Shown: one piece after another, positions 34,601 to 43,978 of the stretch
Layout: the number at the start of each line of letters is the position of its first letter
Position numbering within the stretch: the first letter of the stretch is position 1
Program-made: the position numbers and the translations under genes
NCBI GenBank assembly: GCA_030549495.1
Contig: JAUIRK010000664.1
Location: 271,001-335,000 of the forward strand
Length of the DNA: 64,000 nt
Direction of reading: 5' to 3'
Source: Nectonema munidae
Taxonomy: Eukaryota; Nematomorpha; Nectonematoida; Nectonematidae
Notes under the pieces: generated by a model
The model's database searches: none
The model's input: only the letters and a program-made list of their open reading frames with translations
What the model was told of the DNA's origin: nothing

Positions 34601-37600
34601 GAGATGTGAAGAAGAAAGAAAAATTAATCCAAGTATTGCTTAACAGTTTAACATCCTTTCAAATATGATGGCAGAGTTTCTGCGAGCTATATTGTCAACT
34701 GAGAGATACAATTTCCTAAAAACGAATTTTCTGAGATGGGGTTCCCCCCCCCCCCCTTTTTTTAAACAAAAATCCTTCAACATTTTTGCATACTTAATCT
34801 AAATATTATGATGTCACAAGTAGGCAATTATGCATTTAGTTTGTCTTTCTGAAACTCTTTCAGGGGACCTGACTATTTTCTACAATTCCAGGATACCCTC
34901 GCAGCACGGAACACCGATTTTTACTCGACTTATCTATTTATACTTAAATTAACCCCAATTAATAAAGTATGGAACTTAGTTTGAGGTTTATAACGAAGGA
35001 ATTTTTTAGCAATATAACATTCATATTTTTTAAATCAAGTTATTTACAGAATAGGCATTATAAATAATTGAAAAAAAAACGGTTATAATGCTAACGTTTT
35101 GATACCTTTATCCACAACATGAAGAGCAGTCAAAAATCATGGAATGATCATTTTAAGGGAAAAGGGAAAAAATGTTACGAACCCGTGGACGACTTCGTGT
35201 GAGAGAAATTGACGTCTTTTATGATGACACTGCAGAGTTTGTGTTTGGAATCGATTGAACTGGTTTTTCCGCACGCTTTGCAAGTCATATCAATTGACAT
35301 CTTTTTGGAATTTGTGCTCTGTTTGAAAAAAACAAAATTACCAAATCACCCAATCATATACAGATATAGACAAGAAAATTTTCAAGTTTCAATTGAAAAT
35401 TTTTGTTTTTTTTGACAAATTTTCAGAAAACGGTTATACTTTTGCCGATACAATTCATTCCTGCAAACTAATGCAATATGTGTATACTAAAAGCCTCTTA
35501 GGGCAGCAATTTCCAAATTGTGAGCATATAACACAAGCGTAAACAGTTTAACGAAAAAAAAATTTCTAAAAGACATAAAAAAGAAGTTACTATACCAGAA
35601 GCAGTAGTGGGATTCAGCCGGTTCGGACCGGTTCGTTAGAACCGTTTCACGGAGTTTTGCGAGTTCGGCAAACAGTAAAATATTTATTTATCTATATAGT
35701 AACCAGAAGTAATCAAAATTGATACGTTTATTTGCTGACAAATTTTACCTTTTTGTAACAGAACCGGCTGACAAAAAATTTGAATCCCACTACTGACCAG
35801 AAGTACAATTTAACTTTTGATATGTTAAATAAAAATTTATCCCAAAAAAAAGGTAAAAGAAATCTAAACACATAATTTTACAATAATGTTAATAAAAAAG
35901 GAAAATATTTGATAAAAAACAAAATACTAGACTTAATTTATTTAAGTGCGATAAAAATCCCTGCTTTAGAGTGTTTAATATGGAGGGGAGGTTTGAGTGC
36001 ATAGACAAATCTTAAGATCAAAATGAAATCTGAGCTAATCACTATGTACTAAGATAGAAACGGATATTCTGAAAAAAGATGAAACAAGCACAATCTAAAG
36101 GAATTGCGGAGTTGCACAAGAGAGAGAGAGAGCTTAGAAAAACGTCATATCCAATGTTCCCTATAGTTAATGACGTAGTCCACTGCGAGATAGTCAGCTG
36201 ACTACTGGGAGAGTAAATTAGGGAGTGATAGAGATTGCAGTTTTTTAAATGTAAATTTGCTTTATTTCTTTTAATGAAGTTTTATATATTTAAAGCAGAA
36301 GATTCATTCCTTGGGAGTCCAGCGAAACACTAGGGTTTAGCAAAAACTCCATAAGGGTTCCGCGAGAAATAGTAAGGTATTTATTATTTTTAAGTTTAGA
36401 TGTTTAAAATGAAAACTTTTTAATCAGGTAACATAATGAAGTAGTAAGACTCTTTCTTATCTAGCACAACTAATAAATATAATACAGAATTTTTTCAAAC
36501 TAGTACCAATAATATATTTATTTACTCATCGCATTTCACGTTTTAATAATTTTAAAATGACAAAATTTAAGCAAATTTTTATTGCGTTTTTCGTTGGTTT
36601 AATTGGCCATCCTTTTTTGTCTTTAATCTAATTCCTTTTCTTTTACTGTGATAAAAATATATCTAACCATATTTTTTGCATATGATTCCGCGAAGGTAAA
36701 AAGGTTAGAAGCGCTGCTTGCGACACTAGTGTCACACTGGTTCTTCTTAAACACGCAGTAAAAAGTGTAAAATGGGGAAAAATTGTAGCGTTTTAGCTAC
36801 TATGGGAGAATCTTAGATGGATTGATAATTAATAAATGAGTTTTCCGTTTTAGTTAAAACTTTTTTAAGGATTCTTAAAAATAAACCGTCTACTTTTATT
36901 TTTGAAGGTTAATGACTGTTACCATGATCTGGGATATTCAGCAGAATTTTAAGGACTTGTGGTATGCTTTCTTCTTAAAAGGAACTTTATACATTTAAAA
37001 CATACGAATTTCATTTCATGGAACACTGGTGTGACAACGTTTTCATCAAAGGAGTAAGAAAATTTATGATGAAAATAAAAAAAATGATATTTTAGGATTC
37101 AAATGATTTTGTTGAATGCGTGAGTAAAGGCGAAAAGTACTATGGTTGTTTCCGGGTTGCAGCACTCCTGGCACAGAATGAACTTCCTGATGAAATCATC
37201 GAGTAGCGTCTGCAGTTTGATTTGTTCGTGCACACCATTCACAACGTACTTGTCTGTTTTGCTATCACACTTCGTTTGAGCGCCAAGTTCAAATCCAAAA
37301 AACTTCGTCACGTCTAGAACGCAAAATTTTAAAATATAAATTCCGTGATTCTTTATCGATGATTGACAGATAAATGATCGTATTTGACGAGTATCTTATG
37401 ATATTAGCAGTTTTAGCAGATAGTTTTATTAGCAGATTAGCGACCCGGTTGTATATGTGAACATTTTAAACTTAGTATGACAGCTATCCAAAGGGTGTTT
37501 CAGCATCATGAAATACACATCACTCTTGTAGTCTTTCATACCCATAAAATAAGTTTTCTCAAAATTTTTGCACATACTTATACAGGGTTTTTCGAACTAG

Positions 37601-40600
37601 CACGTCTTTATCGAAATGAATTACGCCGTTTTTGATAGCAAGGTTGTTTCAACTAACATATAAAAACAAGTCGACTTGATTTGGATTTTGTATTGCATAA
37701 TTTTCAAATGGTTATTGAAATTTTGTGGACAAATATGAAAATAAATTCTGTATTTTATTACATTACATTTGTATTTATTTTGTCCCTTTTTTACATTAAT
37801 TTTAATGATTTTTTTTTAGATAAATTCATATACTAATTTTCAAATTCATTTTATCTTACTTTTTTGTGTCTAATCCTTATCTTCGAATTCAGGAACTATT
37901 AATTCTGGTAACAGCACCACTGAAGCCCACAACAAAGACAACATCGGAGTATTCGTTGCCTACACCCTTAAATAGGAAAAAAGGTCTCCAGAAGACTGGC
38001 GCCGAATCTTTAGTCAGACCTAATTTCCTCAAGCCCATGAGGATGATAACATTCCATCTCCTTACTCAGGGATTGAGGAGGAAACCGAACCAGAACCGAA
38101 CCTTGTAAGATGAAGATAGCGAGCCTATCCTCGAATCCCAGGAAGACATCGACATTGAAGGTGAATCCCTTCACTCAGCATTCAAAACATTAGAAAGAGT
38201 TTGCTCTTACAGACAAAGCTTCGCATCACGTCTTCTTTTATTGTCCCTAAAAAGAACAAGACTCGTCTCGGGGCAAATTTCCCCTTCTCAAAAGAACTAT
38301 TCAAGGCTCCCAAAATCAAGCTTACTCCCCCAGCGTATTTACGCACTGTTCCGGGTAAAACATGGCACTTCATTGGCCAGATGGTGGATCGTCCTGTTCC
38401 AATTAGTCTATGACTACTGCAATGTTTCCTTTTTAGACTTGGGATTTGACACAGACGAAGATTGCAGTTCAATGATTGTCTCTGGGGCGACTTTTCTAGA
38501 AATACTAGCACAAGCTATCTTGATCCTCACTACTAATTGTAACGAATACAACTTATGCAATTCACATATGTAGCTATTGCAGGACTTGGGAATAGTGGCA
38601 GCAAAAAACAACAGCGTTGCTATTATCTCAACAATCATGGCTACCAAGTACCAGTCAGCATTCCTTCAGGCCTATAATCACATGTTACCTTCGCTTTGTA
38701 GACCACATTGCGAATGCTCCTTCCAGATCCCCCAGTGGCAATATCATAGAACTCCATTTTACGAACTGCACAAAGATTGGCATCACAAAATGCATGCCGC
38801 TTACCCTAGCACGCAAGCTCATTCATCAAAAATGAAGAATTGGCACACTCTGAAGCTGGACACAACACGCCTCCAAGTAAGTTTGAACATGCATCAACCA
38901 ATCCCATGGTTTCCGGCTAAATCCTGTTACCGGCGGGTATAAAACACAAGACGCGCGGCTATACGGCAGTTTTCTTCTTCCACTCCTATTCACCTCAACT
39001 ACCTCCCTGTGAAGATTGAAAGAACAGTCATTTCTGCTTTTTATTAATGTCCATATATTTTATTCGCTTTAAATAAGTTTTGAATTCCCTTGAAATAAAA
39101 GCATAGAAAACCTAAAAAAAAAGTAATTAAGAGAAACGCAGTAACGCATAAATTAAGAAAAGGTGCTATTAGTTTAGCATTGAATCGAAAGAGTTTTGCG
39201 ATTGGCAAGAAGAACTATACCTACAATTATATAAAAGTTTAATGCTATTTCTAATGATTTTATTACTTATGATGATAACGACGCAATTTATTTTATTAGG
39301 TTTTTATAAGGGGAAATGCAGACAAATATTTGAAAAGAAAGAAGGTAAAAGAATAATAATAATCATTCAGACTGATAAAATTTTGCATGTAGCAAATTGC
39401 ATGTGTAATTTTATTCCTATAAGTGAAAATACAAAAAATATGAGATGTGAAATGATAAGTAGTATGGACAGAATAAAATAGGTAAAAGATGTCGGCAATT
39501 TTGAAAACAGTAACTTTAAAGACATATTTAACTGTGACAAGTTTAATTATGATTCTTTGAATAAATCCTTTATTAGATTTTTGAAAGATTATATTCATAG
39601 GTTATCTAAGAAAAACATAAGGATATTTCAAGTAACCCAAAAAAAATGCTATTTTTTTTTGAAAAGTAAACCCAACTTTTCAAATACAATTAAATGAAGC
39701 AGGATATAGATGTCGATTAACAAAATGTCATAAAAAAGTTAAACCGATATCAGTTAGAACAATTTGCTCATTCATTCAAACATCTATAGAAAACTATCCT
39801 GTTTTTTAAATAGAACTCAGTTGACAGGAGTTATAGTTTAGTTAAAAAAAATTAGATCGCTTAACTTCTTTTGGTGGTAAAGAAAAGTTTTACATTACAT
39901 TTTTTGAATAAATTTTTAATTAATTAGATGAATAAAATAAAATACATAATTAATTTTCATATTTATTCACAAAATTTCAATAATAACTTTGAAAATTGTG
40001 AAAAAAAGGATTTAAATGAAGTCCACTTTTTATGTGAGTTAGTGGCTATCAAATGCAAAAACACAAAAATGTTAAAGTTTTGGACAAAAAAAAGGCCTTT
40101 TTAGAGTCAAAGGTGAAATATACTTCAAATTTTTGTTGACCTCTTCAAAATTTTGAAAAACTAAAAGTTGTGGAGGATATATTTGACTGCTTCAATATCA
40201 TATCAAATTCATTTGTGTAGCTTTCACCGTTGGTGAGATTTTTAATTAGAAAAAAAACTGGGATAGGTAGAGGCTGATAGGTAGAGGCGTCGCCTACGGA
40301 TCCAAAGCCTTTGGGTTCGAATCCCGGCGATGCTATCGACTTATCATAAAAAGTTCATCAGTGCAGATATGGAAGTTTCTAACTTCCCTTGCATGAAACA
40401 CCCGTCAAGAAAAAAAAAAAAACCTATTAACACAATTTTCCAGACTCATAACGCAAGAATTACTCAGCATACGGGCTTTAGATATACACCATTAAACTTA
40501 TCTCAAAGAGTCCTATTAGTACACGAACATTTAAAAATACTATGGGGTGGTAAAGTTATTGGAACTTTGTTGAATTGAGAATGATGATAATGAATCAAAA

Positions 40601-43600
40601 AATGATTTGCGCCAATTAAGGATGAGGAAAACATCTCCATCCAGGCAAATCTTCGCATCTGAAAACTTTGTTTGTTTGATTCGCTTAATTAACTGTTTGT
40701 ATCCATAGTATGAGATTTTCTAATTCGTAGGATTTTTTACATTATTTAATTCACAAAAATAAGCATTTAAGTGGGGAAAATTGAATCTAACAGAAGATTA
40801 AATGTTATAATTGATCAGCCACAAAAGATTCCCTCAACTCAACACACTCAGAATAGCAAAAGAGCATAATAAATGAATTAACAGTTTTAACTTGAACCAA
40901 ACAAACAGGCTACATTTATCTATCTTATCTTAGATTCACAACGATAAACTCAATATTGATACTTAGTATGCACGCACATGGAGCAAATTTCACGCAAATA
41001 GGATTCTTCTACCTATCTCATTATCAAGATCGTAAATTGCCAGAAATCAATAAAAGATATAGTGTTTTGTGCTTTTTCAAAGAAGAGATTTCAAAGTGTG
41101 TTGTATAGGAAAGTTTTTAAACAGCAAAGTGTATACAAAGATATTAACATTTAAAAGGTGTACCATTTTTCGTCACACATGATATAGACCCGTGTTCCTC
41201 AACCTTTTTATCTCATGGACCCCTTTTCACTTCTTTTTTTCTTGGTGGACCCATTCATAAAAATTGGACAAAAAATATTTATTTTAATATTTTTCATCCA
41301 ATTAAATTTCTGGAAAAAAATAGTATATACTTAGAATTCATATTGAAATGAAAGCAAATCTAATGCAACCCAATTATAATATTAATATTTAATGAGATCC
41401 CTATGATTGATGCTGCTCATTGAGTCTCTCTATATCAGGTTGCATTTAAGTTTAATGCTAGTCGTAAAGCACCTCTTTTTATGATGTCAAGTCTATAGCG
41501 AACTTTTTATAATAAAAACCGTTATGAGCTGGTTTTCTTCATGGACCACTGAAATATCATTGTGGGCCCCCAATTTATAATATTTCGCCTGTGGACCCCC
41601 TGAATTATTATATGGACCTCGGTTGAGAAACCCTGATATAGACTATAGCTACAACGGATAACTAAGGATATTGAATAAAGGAAGCATACGAGAAGGAGGT
41701 CTGGAAAGAGATTTAGCAACATCAGAGGCATTAACAATCACTGTTTTTATGCCATTTCCTTTACCCTCAACCTAAAAAAAGTACAATTGTGAAAAGAAAG
41801 GACATACAATGATTTACACTAGAAAAATAAATTTAACAAAAAATCCAGATGCCTATAAAGATCTTTTTGAAAGAATGACCGTAAAACAAGTAAAGAAATA
41901 TGGAAAATCTACTCAAAGACAAACAAGTTTTTAATTATATAAAAAAGATATAGAATTGAGAAAATCCAAAATTACCTTCGGATGTGCGCTCCTGTTCCAT
42001 AAAATTTGTTACTTCTATTGAGTCGATAGGGTGTTTAATATAGACAGATTTCAATTTATAAGATTTTTACTTCAAGTTCAACTTTTTATTCTTGAAATCA
42101 AAGTGAAAAAAAGGAATTTAAGGTAAAAATGCTATTTACAAATGGAGTTACAGTGCGAACATGTATTGTTCTGATGTGTGCTCGTTTTTGTATAAGATAT
42201 ACATGGAAGATTAACTAAGAAAAGGGAAGCAAGCATCGCATAGAACGGAGGAGGGCAACCTTTTTCGTGAAAGGGCTGCATTTAAAAATGTATTTAATGG
42301 GACGAATGGTGTAGTAAAATCGGCATTACTTAAAATAGAAAAGGAAAAAGTTTTAAAGAACCGAAGAATATGTTCTTTTTCTTTGTAAATATTTTTAAAA
42401 AATTTAAAGTTAAATTCCATTGAAAATTTATTGATTGTAAGTCTTTTTAGCGTACAATAAAGGAATTCTTTTTCAACAAAATCTTAATTTTTAGGGTAAA
42501 TTCATCTTTAAGAAATGTAAACATGGAATAATATTGTTAATTATAAAACTTCCTTTAAAAATAATTACCAAATTCACATTTATTATACAGGTAAAAATCT
42601 AGTGCTGAAGGTGGCCCATTAAATTAGTGATAAAATAAAAAGGTCAACACTAAAATAAATAATTTATTGAGCACAAGTTTATACACCTTAAACATAAATA
42701 ACTTCATTCTTTAAAATTTAAAATACGATTTGAAATGTGAAAATTAATACAGGAGAAAGAAAAAAAAGACATTTTGGCCAAAATAGTGTGTAAACGGTAT
42801 TATGATCGTGACAACGTTTGATTATTATTTTCAATTCAAAATATTTTTTTTAAATGATATTGAATTAACTGTGAATGAGCTTAAATAACTTTATCTCAGC
42901 GCGCGCAAAAAAGCTTTGAGGGGAGCGCATGCAGCCCGTAGAGATTTAGACACTCTGGTCGTAATATTTTTGATTTAGACGCTCACGTTTAAAAAATTTT
43001 CTGGTTACGGGAATGTATGTATCAATAAGTATTTAAAATAACTTGTTATAACCAAATAGTCAATTGCGATTGAATTTAATAATGTTTTAGGTATCTATCA
43101 CTTACATGAAGAAAATGATAAGAGAAAATGTAAAAAGCTTTAAAAGTAATGCTATAAATTATAGAAGAAAATTTGTTATAATCACGGTTGAGGAGCCGGA
43201 CCCTGGAATAGATATTATTTGAAGTGCAGGAGTTGGGACTTAATTTATGATGCAAAAAAGTTTCTATTTTACTCATAAAAACACAAAAAAAGGATCACAA
43301 TGCCGAGTTATAAGTGAGTATATATATGTGATTAAAATTTATCCAAAAGGTTGTTTCTACTTTTTAAAACAGTTGGGTTTGCATCCCTGCCCTTCTAGAA
43401 CGCTGCTTTTTATTAAACAAAAATAATGATTTGGCATAACAGGGCTTAAATCGATCTTTTAGGAAAGCAATTATATTTATGGATTCGAAGCTAGAGCATT
43501 TTATATTTTTTTTATCAAACAAAATTTTTAGTTTGAACATGGAGCTACAACTTAGATTCCTGGAGTTCCTCCGAGAAATCACATTCGAAAACGCTGTTTT

Positions 43601-43978
43601 ATAAGATGATTGTAGTGTGTGAACTTTTACTAGTGTAGTGCATTATATCCTAGATCGCCCATAGTTTTAATGTTTACCACCAACATAGGAATACTGCAAG
43701 AATGAAATCTTACCCGCACTATTAATTCACACACGCTTGCAAGCCAGAGCTGAGGAGTAAGAGTTAGTCAGTATCTATTAAAATTTAGGAGCCGGTTTTT
43801 TAAGTATTTTAATTTTTTAAACATATGGGGTCACACTTGATAAATCTTCGAAGGTTAAATTTAACAAGTTTTAAATTTTTTTTGTAAAAAGCAAATTAAA
43901 TACCTTGGTGATGAGAGGAGGCATTTTGTAGCGGTAAAAAGCGTCCGTCACATTTCTGTTGATGTTGAAGGTGGCCAT
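16437..43978 (-). CDS. EIF5: Eukaryotic translation initiation factor 5 (ten coding exons)
   Basis: Coding exons in order: 43978-43904, 41771-41690, 37313-37141, 35318-35183, 33452-33385, 31711-31445, 28272-28105, 27021-26845, 19444-19262, 16625-16437; 506 codons with the stop. All junctions are GT-AG and in phase. eIF5 is the GTPase-activating protein for eIF2 in the cytosolic 43S/48S complex. The N-terminal domain has [10 protein letters not shown] with the arginine (residue 16, human Arg15) needed for GAP activity, and Cys pairs at residues 100/103 and 123/126 for zinc. A charged linker follows; residues about 268-443 form the W2 HEAT domain that binds eIF2beta and eIF3/eIF1. It ends DDDIDIDAI as in human. 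It is longer than human (431), partly from a C-terminal insert. Introns up to 7.4 kb are packed with transposons. Confidence 0.96.
16807..16836. repeat. (TAA)n microsatellite
   Basis: About eight TAA units plus an imperfect extension, in the last EIF5 intron. Could be the tail of a lost LINE copy, but no coding remnant is next to it. Confidence 0.7.
16860..18490. other. EIF5 intron DNA without recognised features
   Basis: Very AT-rich; no frame, terminal repeat or RNA gene recognised. Confidence 0.5.
18507..18926 (-). mobile_element. RTE-type LINE 3' fragment with (GAT)n tail
   Basis: The minus-strand frame from 18926 to 18642 has [32 protein letters not shown] and RGRPKK, the classic region C-terminal to RTE/BovB-like reverse transcriptases. 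The trace goes on in another frame to a (GAT)n tail at about 18508-18526. Only the 3' end of the element is present and the frame is broken. Confidence 0.8.
18961..19060 (+). repeat. Unclassified dispersed repeat A, copy 2
   Basis: Counterpart of 8253-8357 in the same orientation relative to the plus strand; both end near AATAAGCTAC. It lies just right of the RTE fragment, inside an EIF5 intron. Confidence 0.6.
19262..19444 (-). CDS. EIF5: EIF5 coding exon 9
   Basis: End of the W2 domain, with [20 protein letters not shown] (human [20 protein letters not shown]), then a lineage-specific stretch. Donor AAC|GTATCT. Confidence 0.93.
19980..20640 (+). pseudogene. Decayed coding-like stretch, unrecognised
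   Basis: Less AT-rich than its surroundings. Protein-like pieces in shifting frames, for example [20 protein letters not shown] near 20040-20100 and a 100-codon frame at 20336-20638. I do not recognise the family. It may be an old transposon interrupted by the Tigger boundary at 20723, or chance. Confidence 0.3.
20814..21013. repeat. Three tandem copies of a 62-66 bp unit
   Basis: Units start at 20814, 20880 and 20942, each CCAGAATAC-GAAAACCGAAC then a T-run, an A-run and ATTATATTATATT. The word AAACCGAAC repeats part of the Tigger end at 20723, so the array sits in the element's subterminal region. Confidence 0.85.
23176..23336. mobile_element. Pogo-type MITE or compound right end of the Tigger
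   Basis: CAGTAAACTCTGTCTAAACC follows a TA at 23174-23175 in left-end orientation, and the inverse end lies at 23336 before TA. This 161-bp piece can be read as a separate pogo MITE inserted at or beside the right end of the larger Tigger. Confidence 0.6.
24753..24940 (+). repeat. Direct repeat B, copy 1
   Basis: Nearly identical to 25295-25469 from AACTGCAAAGGACATCAAC to AATTGTCTCTAA; this copy has a short extra AT-rich piece near 24865. Confidence 0.85.
25295..25469 (+). repeat. Direct repeat B, copy 2
   Basis: Second copy, 542 bp from the first. The following word GCTGCTATACGCCATCC occurs again 100 bp later here but almost at once in copy 1, so the two copies differ by larger deletions. 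Confidence 0.85.
26845..27021 (-). CDS. EIF5: EIF5 coding exon 8
   Basis: W2 core, [15 protein letters not shown] and [18 protein letters not shown]. 59 codons, phase 0 at both ends; the 3' limit is placed from the codon count. Confidence 0.95.
27313..27432 (+). repeat. Unclassified dispersed repeat C, copy 1
   Basis: About 120 bp matching 30234-30341: AAAGTGGCCCAG, AATGAA-GGTGTTGCA, GGTCTAAAT, CTCTATA, GCTGTTTGACTC, then CTCAATTCATATTTGATCTA. This copy holds a short insertion. Both are in EIF5 introns. Class unknown. Confidence 0.75.
27440..27915 (+). mobile_element. RTE-type LINE fragment
   Basis: The plus strand encodes, across shifting frames, [45 protein letters not shown] and [14 protein letters not shown], the usual C-terminal part of RTE-like ORF2 proteins (compare the 18.5-kb fragment). 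5'-truncated and frame-broken; no clear tail seen. Lies in EIF5 intron 7. Confidence 0.7.
28105..28272 (-). CDS. EIF5: EIF5 coding exon 7
   Basis: First part of the W2 domain: [18 protein letters not shown], matching human KAMGPLVLTEVLFNEKI. Donor ACA|GTAAGA. Confidence 0.95.
29118..29733 (+). mobile_element. hAT element with hATC domain and 8-bp TSD
   Basis: GGAAGGAC at 29110-29117 recurs at 29734-29741. The ends are AAGGGTGTCCAC and, inverted, TAGTGTGTCCAC, with a shared CCCCGGGGAA further in. The 616-bp interior keeps an open frame to the stop at 29545-29547 that encodes the hAT dimerisation domain ([11 protein letters not shown], then [16 protein letters not shown]). The rest of the transposase is gone, so this is an internally deleted, nonautonomous copy. 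Confidence 0.9.
30234..30341 (+). repeat. Unclassified dispersed repeat C, copy 2
   Basis: Counterpart of 27313-27432, about 2.9 kb away in the same orientation. Confidence 0.75.
31254..31282. other. Perfect 11-bp hairpin
   Basis: GTCCAGCCTGG, a 7-base loop, then the exact inverse CCAGGCTGGAC. Lies in EIF5 intron 6, 163 bp from the end of exon 6. GC-rich against an AT-rich background. Role unknown. Confidence 0.7.
31445..31711 (-). CDS. EIF5: EIF5 coding exon 6
   Basis: Acidic linker with [11 protein letters not shown] (human EEEDDDWGED) and the start of the helical region, ending VDSFYHFVN. Donor AAT|GTAATG. Confidence 0.92.
31971..32426. mobile_element. Tigger-like MITE
   Basis: The right end, read inward, is CAGTCGGCGATCACTAATTC, preceded by TA, a typical pogo/Tigger end. 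The left side (GTTGACTACCTCTGATCCG, then TAATTCGGACCTTCGTTAAT) resembles its counterpart loosely. No coding content. Left limit approximate. Confidence 0.5.
32446..32731. mobile_element. hAT-type MITE, 8-bp TSD
   Basis: TTCACTAG flanks the element at 32438-32445 and 32732-32739. Ends ACCAGGCATGGCCACAC and, inverted, TAAGTGTGGAAATGCGCAAAC are only partly alike. It sits 20 bp from the Tigger-like MITE, and a further hAT-like end (GGCCAGCCTTTTTAAAC) starts at 32740. Confidence 0.5.
33385..33452 (-). CDS. EIF5: EIF5 coding exon 5
   Basis: Short Lys-rich linker, [20 protein letters not shown], the counterpart of the human KKEKEKKNRKGK stretch. Donor GGG|GTATGC. Confidence 0.88.
35183..35318 (-). 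CDS. EIF5: EIF5 coding exon 4
   Basis: Encodes the second zinc pair MTCKACGK and [11 protein letters not shown]. Donor ACGG|GTTCGT is the weakest of the gene, but the phase fits the next exon. Confidence 0.9.
35602..35795. mobile_element. hAT MITE, perfect ends and 8-bp TSD
   Basis: CAGTAGTGGGATTC at the left and its exact inverse at the right, flanked by ACCAGAAG at 35594-35601 and 35796-35803. The interior near the left end repeats GGTTCG, GAACCGG-like words. 194 bp, no coding content. In EIF5 intron 3. Confidence 0.9.
36318..36717. mobile_element. Possible hAT MITE
   Basis: The right end read inward gives CAGCGCTTCTAACC and then CTTCGCGGAATC; the left has CAGCGAAACACTAGGG and GGGTTCCGCGAGAAA. 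The paired TTCCGCG words suggest one element, but no 8-bp duplication was found. Confidence 0.4.
37141..37313 (-). CDS. EIF5: EIF5 coding exon 3
   Basis: Encodes [20 protein letters not shown] and the first zinc-binding pair CQEC before CNPETTI. Donor ATA|GTACTT. Confidence 0.95.
37880..39110 (+). mobile_element. LTR-retroelement-like fossil, family uncertain
   Basis: A patch with higher GC than the flanking intron carries protein-like but broken reading frames. Near 38928 a TGTTACCGGCGGG stretch followed by TATAAA and, about 160 bp later, an AATAAA gives the layout of one LTR. A TGGTAACAGCACC word near 37905 could be a primer-binding site. No protease, reverse transcriptase or integrase was recognised and no second LTR found. 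Old, broken, with many interruptions. It lies in EIF5 intron 2. Confidence 0.35.
40261..40422 (+). mobile_element. tRNA-derived SINE with A tail
   Basis: A polymerase III B box (GGTTCGAATCC, 40314-40324) lies in a T-arm-like TTGGG/CCCGG stem; an A-box-like TAGGTAGAGG stands at 40278-40287 and is duplicated 14 bp upstream. CCTACGGATCC in between resembles a tRNA-Arg (ACG) anticodon arm, but that assignment is weak. An unrelated body of about 80 bp ends in a run of 13 A. It is not a functional tRNA gene: no matching 5' acceptor strand. In EIF5 intron 2, opposite the gene. Confidence 0.75.
41190..41635. mobile_element. hAT MITE, 8-bp TSD, beside EIF5 exon 2
   Basis: ATATAGAC at 41182-41189 and 41636-41643. 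The right end read inward is CAGGGTTTCTCAACCG, a classic hAT end, and the left is CCGTGTTCCTCAACC. GGACCCC words recur at both sides. It ends 47 bp from the exon 2 splice donor. Confidence 0.85.
41690..41771 (-). CDS. EIF5: EIF5 coding exon 2
   Basis: Encodes [20 protein letters not shown], nearly identical to human, then SLSRPPS. Donor TCTC|GTATGC. Confidence 0.95.
42243..42957. mobile_element. Possible hAT MITE
   Basis: The right end read inward gives CAGAGTGTCTAAATCTCTAC, then GGGCTGCATGCG; the left has GGAGGGCAACC and GGGCTGCA. These are hAT-like and paired, but no 8-bp duplication was seen. Confidence 0.4.
43904..43978 (-). CDS. EIF5: EIF5 coding exon 1
   Basis: Starts AAAATGGCC (favourable context). 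25 codons containing [17 protein letters not shown]. Donor AAG|GTATTT, phase 0. Confidence 0.95.

Noticed and set aside
36192-36205. TAGTCAGCTGACTA palindrome as an operator-like site
   Set aside because: A single 14-bp palindrome without context in an intron is weak evidence; no element ends or repeats around it.
39242-39700. A small gene right of the LTR-like patch
   Set aside because: Frames are short and AT-driven, with no homology, splice sites or neighbours to support them.
40314-40334. A functional tRNA gene
   Set aside because: The T arm and B box are good, but the 5' acceptor strand has no partner, the A-box region is duplicated and a SINE body with A tail follows.
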